Below are positions 5,261 through 7,923 of a stretch of DNA of 7,923 bases, one piece after another. Each line of letters begins with the position of its first letter. Positions within the stretch are counted from its first letter, which is position 1. This DNA is from Methanomassiliicoccaceae archaeon (GTDB lineage Archaea; Thermoplasmatota; Thermoplasmata; Methanomassiliicoccales; UBA472). The stretch covers positions 1-7,923 of the forward strand of contig JACXTO010000113.1 of NCBI GenBank assembly GCA_016919565.1. The letters are read 5' to 3'. A program made the translations under genes and the position numbers. The notes below the pieces were generated by a model, which saw only the letters and a program-made list of their open reading frames with translations, did no database searches and was not told the origin of the DNA.

Positions 5261-5691
5261 TTCAGACCCTCCAAGAACGCCTTTATCTTCGATACCAATA
5301 CTTTCGCCTCATCCTCACTGGTGGGATAGCGGACCTCCAGCAGCGGTATCTTGCGCTTCTTGACGAGGAAGCGCACCATCTCGTCCGTCCGGTGGCATCC
5401 GACGCAGCCGAACTCGAACGGCGCGTCCTCCATGATTATCGACGCCTCGGCCTCGTCGACCAACGGCCCCCAGATGGCAAGTCTCCCCCTGATCCCCGAT
5501 GGCACCTCGATGCCCGCGTACTTGAGGCCTTTCTTCACGTCGTTCGGCGTGACGTTGATCGGCGGGGACTCTATCTCCGGGTTCATCACCCGCTTGCTGA
5601 TGGCGCCCATGAGGCTGAGCGGAGTGTGACCGTAGCGCTCGACCAGATCATACAGGATCAGACTGTTCGGGGGCATGATAAAGACCTTCAT
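5257..5691 (-). CDS. mmp5: Methanogenesis marker protein 5
   Basis: A 144-residue protein that matches methanogenesis marker 5 from its start ([22 protein letters not shown]) and its conserved cysteine site. Cys96 and Cys99 sit in [13 protein letters not shown], a C-x2-C-H arrangement well suited to binding a metal or an iron-sulfur cluster, possibly between subunits because one protein offers only these two cysteines. The C-terminal half ([20 protein letters not shown]) looks like an alpha/beta end. The family is restricted to methanogens and relatives and has no agreed function. Its place next to mmp15 suggests the same pathway. GGAGG stands 7 nt upstream of the ATG within the last codons of mmp6, and both ends overlap neighbours by four bases. 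Confidence 0.92.
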   Translation of the reverse strand: MKVFIMPPNSLILYDLVERYGHTPLSLMGAISKRVMNPEIESPPINVTPNDVKKGLKYAGIEVPSGIRGRLAIWGPLVDEAEASIIMEDAPFEFGCVGCHRTDEMVRFLVKKRKIPLLEVRYPTSEDEAKVLVSKIKAFLEGLK

Positions 5692-6110
5692 TCAGTTTCC
5701 TCCACGATTCTCTTGAGCTCATCGATCGTGATTCTCTTTCGCCGCGGGGCCTCGGCCGTTACCTCTCCCTTCTCAGCCGATGCGACGCCCTTCTCGATCA
5801 GGCTCAGGCATTCCCATTCCTTCTCCAACTGGGTGAATCCTGGTCTCGATCCATGATGGGCCCGGCATCGACGGGCGTCACCGATGGGGAAACCCCGCAC
5901 CTTGGTGAAGATGCGATTGGGGTCGAGCTTGCGGACCGCATCTAGCACCCTCGCCACCTCCTCCTTCCCACCCTCGACCATGGCGCCGTAGCAGGTCTCC
6001 TTCACCGTGACCTCCGTGTTCAGCGTATGGATCAAGCGAGTGATCTGGTCTGGTGTGACGGACGATGAGGGCGCGATGACGATCATGCGGGTCTCAGTTT
6101 CCTTTGGCAT
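5688..6110 (-). CDS. mmp6: Methanogenesis marker protein 6
   Basis: A 140-residue protein of the methanogenesis marker 6 family. Visible conserved features are the early strand TRMIVIAPSSSVTP (residues 7-20), ETCYGAMVEG (38-47), the segment VRGFPIGDARRCRAHHGSRPGF (71-92) and a late Cys101. Three cysteines (40, 82, 101) and the His-His pair could bind metal, but this is not shown. A basic patch (RRKR, 123-126) is followed by a helix rich in acidic residues. I chose the ATG at 6110, which has AGGGG 7 nt upstream. A longer frame from 6185 reads Pro/Arg-rich sequence antiphase to mmp3 and is not real. An ATG at 6086 is the alternative shorter start. The chosen start overlaps mmp3 by 17 nt. Function is unknown beyond its tie to MCR-bearing archaea. 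Confidence 0.9.
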   Translation of the reverse strand: MPKETETRMIVIAPSSSVTPDQITRLIHTLNTEVTVKETCYGAMVEGGKEEVARVLDAVRKLDPNRIFTKVRGFPIGDARRCRAHHGSRPGFTQLEKEWECLSLIEKGVASAEKGEVTAEAPRRKRITIDELKRIVEETE

Positions 6111-7683
6111 TTCTCTTCCCCTTGGTGGCATCTTTGGCCTTCTTGGCAGATTTCTTGGGTGCGGGTGGCAAGACCTCCCGCACATAGATGATCGATTCCT
6201 CGGCTAGGTCGTTCTTGAGGAGGTCGATGCTGCTTACGAGCCTTCCGACCACGTTAGTTCCGTAGCGCTCCTCTCCGGTCGACCCGAACTCATCGCTCTC
6301 CTCCAGACGGATGCCGATCAGGCCACGATTGGGCCGCGACATGTTGGTGACAGCAAGTTCCCCAGGCAGCGAGCGCTCAGCGAACGGGTTCTCCGGCAGC
6401 AGGCTGGCAGCCTCGCGGCTATCCCCCGAGAAGCTCACCAGGGGCATGTCAGGGAAGGTGAAATAGACCTTCATGGTGCCGATCGGCTTGTGGTCCAATC
6501 CGGTCATCCGACGGAAATAGCGATAGGTCTGCGGCGCCTTGTCAGGCATCAAGACCATGTCGTTTATCTGATCGCTTCGGACGCCTCGCGTCTCGATCTC
6601 CTCCTCGTGCAGCGCCTCGAGGGTGAGCTCTGGCTCCTGCTCCACGATCACCGCATCGTCCGCCGTATCCCCGGAACGTTTCTGCCTTAATCCCCTGGCC
6701 TCCAGCGACCTCTGCCCTTCGGCCTGGGACATGCCTATGACCATTATCCTCGGAGGGTCGGCGATCAAGGTGAGGTTCGAGCCGGCCGAAGCGGATCGGA
6801 GGAGCTCGATCCCGTGGGTGACCGTGCCAACCACGCTGTGCGAGCTCGATATCTGGCGCCTCGTCAGGTAGAAATAGATCCGCCCCATTCCGGTGCCCTC
6901 ATTACGTACGGTGACTACCCCCGGTTCGCGGATTACCGATTTCTCTTTGACCAACGTCACGTCAAGATTGCTCGAGCAGGCGCAGTAGGTCTCAGTCCGC
7001 TCGGTGACTGGCAGGATCCCTTTCTCCGTGTTCACGAGGAAATGCTCTCCGGCGACCGGTGAGTCACGGTCGAGCTTGACCTTGACGAAGGTCTCGATAG
7101 AATCGAATCCCTCCAGCTTATGATTCAGATCGTCGGTGATGAGGGTGTTGCGCTCCTGGAATTCCTCCACGACCGGGATCACGTCCAGCAGCGCTTCGCT
7201 CTCCCTCATCATCGCGAGGATGTGCCTTCCCCTGGTGATCCGGCCGACCACCGCCCCAGCACTCCCATACTGCCCCTCGTGGTCGGTCTTGGCCACCATC
7301 AGGTAGGTGCTCCTGGAGTCGAAGCCGCCGAGCGCGAAGAAGCAATCGTAGCGCTCGTACTTCGCCCGATCGTGACTGACCTCTATCTGGGTCGGGAAGG
7401 AGCCAATCGCCAGGACCTTCGAGGTCTGCCACCGCACCCTCTTCGACACGATCTCGCGCGCGACCTCACGGAAGAGAGCGGCGTACTTGGAGTCGTTGAG
7501 CTTCATCCTTACCGGGCCATACGCCGTTACCAGGTCGTACTCGTCCGTCTCCCGTTTCATCGATTCGGTGGAGCGGATCAGGGCAATCATTGAACCGGGA
7601 CGATACGGCTGTTCCTTGATCGCGTCGGACAGAAGAGAGGCGGCGGTGATGTCCACCGGTTCATTGTTCACAAGGATTTTCAT
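6094..7683 (-). CDS. mmp3: Methanogenesis marker protein 3 (MCR activation complex subunit)
   Basis: A 529-residue protein of the methanogenesis marker 3 family (UPF0288). It begins with a ThiS/MoaD-like beta-grasp pattern (MKILVNNEPVDITAASLLSDAI), followed by a long part that contains two similar strand-rich stretches. These run around 140-170 (GAVVGRITRGRHILAMM) and 470-490 (GTNVVGRLVSSIDLL), with a third such phrase near 284-295 (VVGTVTHGIELL). All three share a VxG-x(5)-hydrophobic-LL core that recalls a cyclophilin-like fold. Cysteines are few: 114, 234 and 236 (TYCACSSN). The last 20 residues hold nine Lys or Arg, a basic tail. Mmp3 is found with McrC, Mmp7 and Mmp17 in the MCR activation system. 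It is the first operon gene: a TATA-like box at 7712-7718 puts the start site about 6 nt before the ATG, and no ribosome site is visible, so the message looks leaderless. Confidence 0.94.
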   Translation of the reverse strand: MKILVNNEPVDITAASLLSDAIKEQPYRPGSMIALIRSTESMKRETDEYDLVTAYGPVRMKLNDSKYAALFREVAREIVSKRVRWQTSKVLAIGSFPTQIEVSHDRAKYERYDCFFALGGFDSRSTYLMVAKTDHEGQYGSAGAVVGRITRGRHILAMMRESEALLDVIPVVEEFQERNTLITDDLNHKLEGFDSIETFVKVKLDRDSPVAGEHFLVNTEKGILPVTERTETYCACSSNLDVTLVKEKSVIREPGVVTVRNEGTGMGRIYFYLTRRQISSSHSVVGTVTHGIELLRSASAGSNLTLIADPPRIMVIGMSQAEGQRSLEARGLRQKRSGDTADDAVIVEQEPELTLEALHEEEIETRGVRSDQINDMVLMPDKAPQTYRYFRRMTGLDHKPIGTMKVYFTFPDMPLVSFSGDSREAASLLPENPFAERSLPGELAVTNMSRPNRGLIGIRLEESDEFGSTGEERYGTNVVGRLVSSIDLLKNDLAEESIIYVREVLPPAPKKSAKKAKDATKGKRNAKGN

Positions 7684-7711
7684 TCGGCCGTCAAAGTCAT
7701 CATCCAGTACC

Positions 7712-7726
7712 TTTAAATCCTTTTTC
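7712..7726 (-). promoter_or_regulatory. Promoter of the mmp operon (BRE plus TATA)
   Basis: On the minus strand GAAAAAGGATTTAAA runs from 7726 to 7712. It combines a purine-rich BRE with a TATA-like ATTTAAA. The box centre near 7715 predicts a start near 7689, so the leader before the ATG at 7683 would be about 6 nt. The absence of any Shine-Dalgarno sequence before mmp3 agrees with that. Confidence 0.65.
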
Positions 7727-7738
7727 TATTAGCTTCGC

Positions 7739-7754
7739 ATCGGTCGAGGCCGAT
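7739..7754. promoter_or_regulatory. Small inverted repeat in the divergent promoter region
   Basis: ATCGG (7739-7743) and CCGAT (7750-7754) flank six bases. The repeat lies about 13 nt upstream of the mmp BRE and about 50 nt upstream of the TATA box of the right-hand gene. A regulator bound here could act on both promoters. Five-base arms are short enough to be chance. Confidence 0.25.
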
Positions 7755-7800
7755 TGCCACCGAGCGAGATGTGCATTGGACGCGCGATAAAGTTCCTTTG

Positions 7801-7811
7801 GAATTATTTAA
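7801..7811 (+). promoter_or_regulatory. TATA-like box of the right-edge gene
   Basis: GAATTATTTAA contains a TATA-like core at 7804-7811. A start about 25 nt downstream falls at 7832-7834, within a few bases of the ATG, so this message also looks leaderless. The first ten bases recur at 903-912 in the promoter-like direct repeat. Confidence 0.5.
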
Positions 7812-7837
7812 GTATTAGCCGAAGGACTCCAGGATGG

Positions 7838-7923
7838 ATGGACCGAGAACAGATCCTGAGCGCTATCAAGAGCACCGTTGGGTCTCTGCCTGGCGTCATT
7901 GCCGTCGAGATGCTCAACCCTGA
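7838..7923 (+). CDS. 5' end of an unidentified plus-strand gene (partial)
   Basis: From the ATG at 7838 the frame reads MDREQILSAIKSTVGSLPGV, then IAVEMLNP, and leaves the window open (28 codons visible). The pattern of an amphipathic helix followed by a turn and a hydrophobic strand is protein-like, and GC-rich third positions match the other genes. An overlapping ATG at 7834 is in a frame that stops at 7921-7923, so 7838 is the better start. No strong ribosome site precedes it, and the TATA-like box at 7801-7811 suggests a leaderless message. I do not recognise the family from this fragment. It is divergent from mmp3 across 154 bp. Confidence 0.7.
   Translation, partial: MDREQILSAIKSTVGSLPGVIAVEMLNP

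Noticed and set aside
5688..6185. Longer Mmp6 frame starting at 6185
   Set aside because: Its first 25 residues are Pro/Arg-rich and come from the antiphase of the Lys-rich mmp3 tail. The ATG at 6110 has AGGGG at proper spacing.

Overview
The window reads as a piece of a methanogenic archaeon. The main evidence is a six-gene block of methanogenesis marker proteins (Mmp3, Mmp6, Mmp5, Mmp15, Mmp17, Mmp7), families confined to archaea that carry methyl-coenzyme M reductase (MCR). Promoters look archaeal (TATA-like boxes about 25 nt before the expected start) and coding DNA is GC-rich at third positions. The first operon gene looks leaderless, whereas internal genes have clear Shine-Dalgarno (SD) sites. 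A Thermoplasmatota-type methanogen such as Methanomassiliicoccales would fit, but this placement is inference. All four genes here whose stop codon is not constrained by an overlap end in TAG, which does not fit easily with efficient pyrrolysine decoding.

Layout from left to right. Positions 1-47 hold the first 15 codons of an unknown minus-strand gene with a good SD. About 1 kb follows (48-1089) with no convincing gene. This gap is rich in perfect stem-loops, contains a near-perfect 24-nt palindrome, and carries two copies of a promoter-like module 400 nt apart. A 46-nt AT-rich tract and a stem-loop lie on the side nearest the next gene. Then come four minus-strand units: a 74-aa coiled-coil protein (1090-1314), a DUF123/GIY-YIG-like protein (1437-1808), an iron-sulfur flavoprotein of the Isf type (1861-2424), and the marker operon (2488-7683). 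To the right, a 154-bp divergent promoter region separates mmp3 from a plus-strand gene that runs off the window (from 7838).

The operon is transcribed in the order mmp3, mmp6, mmp5, mmp15, mmp17, mmp7. Every junction overlaps, by 17, 4, 4, 4 and 1 nt, so translation is probably coupled. Mmp3, Mmp7 and Mmp17 are known partners of McrC in the component A3a system, which reductively activates MCR with ATP. Mmp15 is an ATPase of the BadF/BadG/HgdC reductive-activator type and keeps the two cysteines that in HgdC relatives hold a bridging iron-sulfur cluster. Mmp5 and Mmp6 have no settled role. Together the block looks like a machine for building, charging or activating the nickel cofactor F430 site of MCR. 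The neighbouring iron-sulfur flavoprotein is a possible electron carrier, but that link is speculative. mcrC, atwA (component A2) and the mcr structural genes are not in the window.
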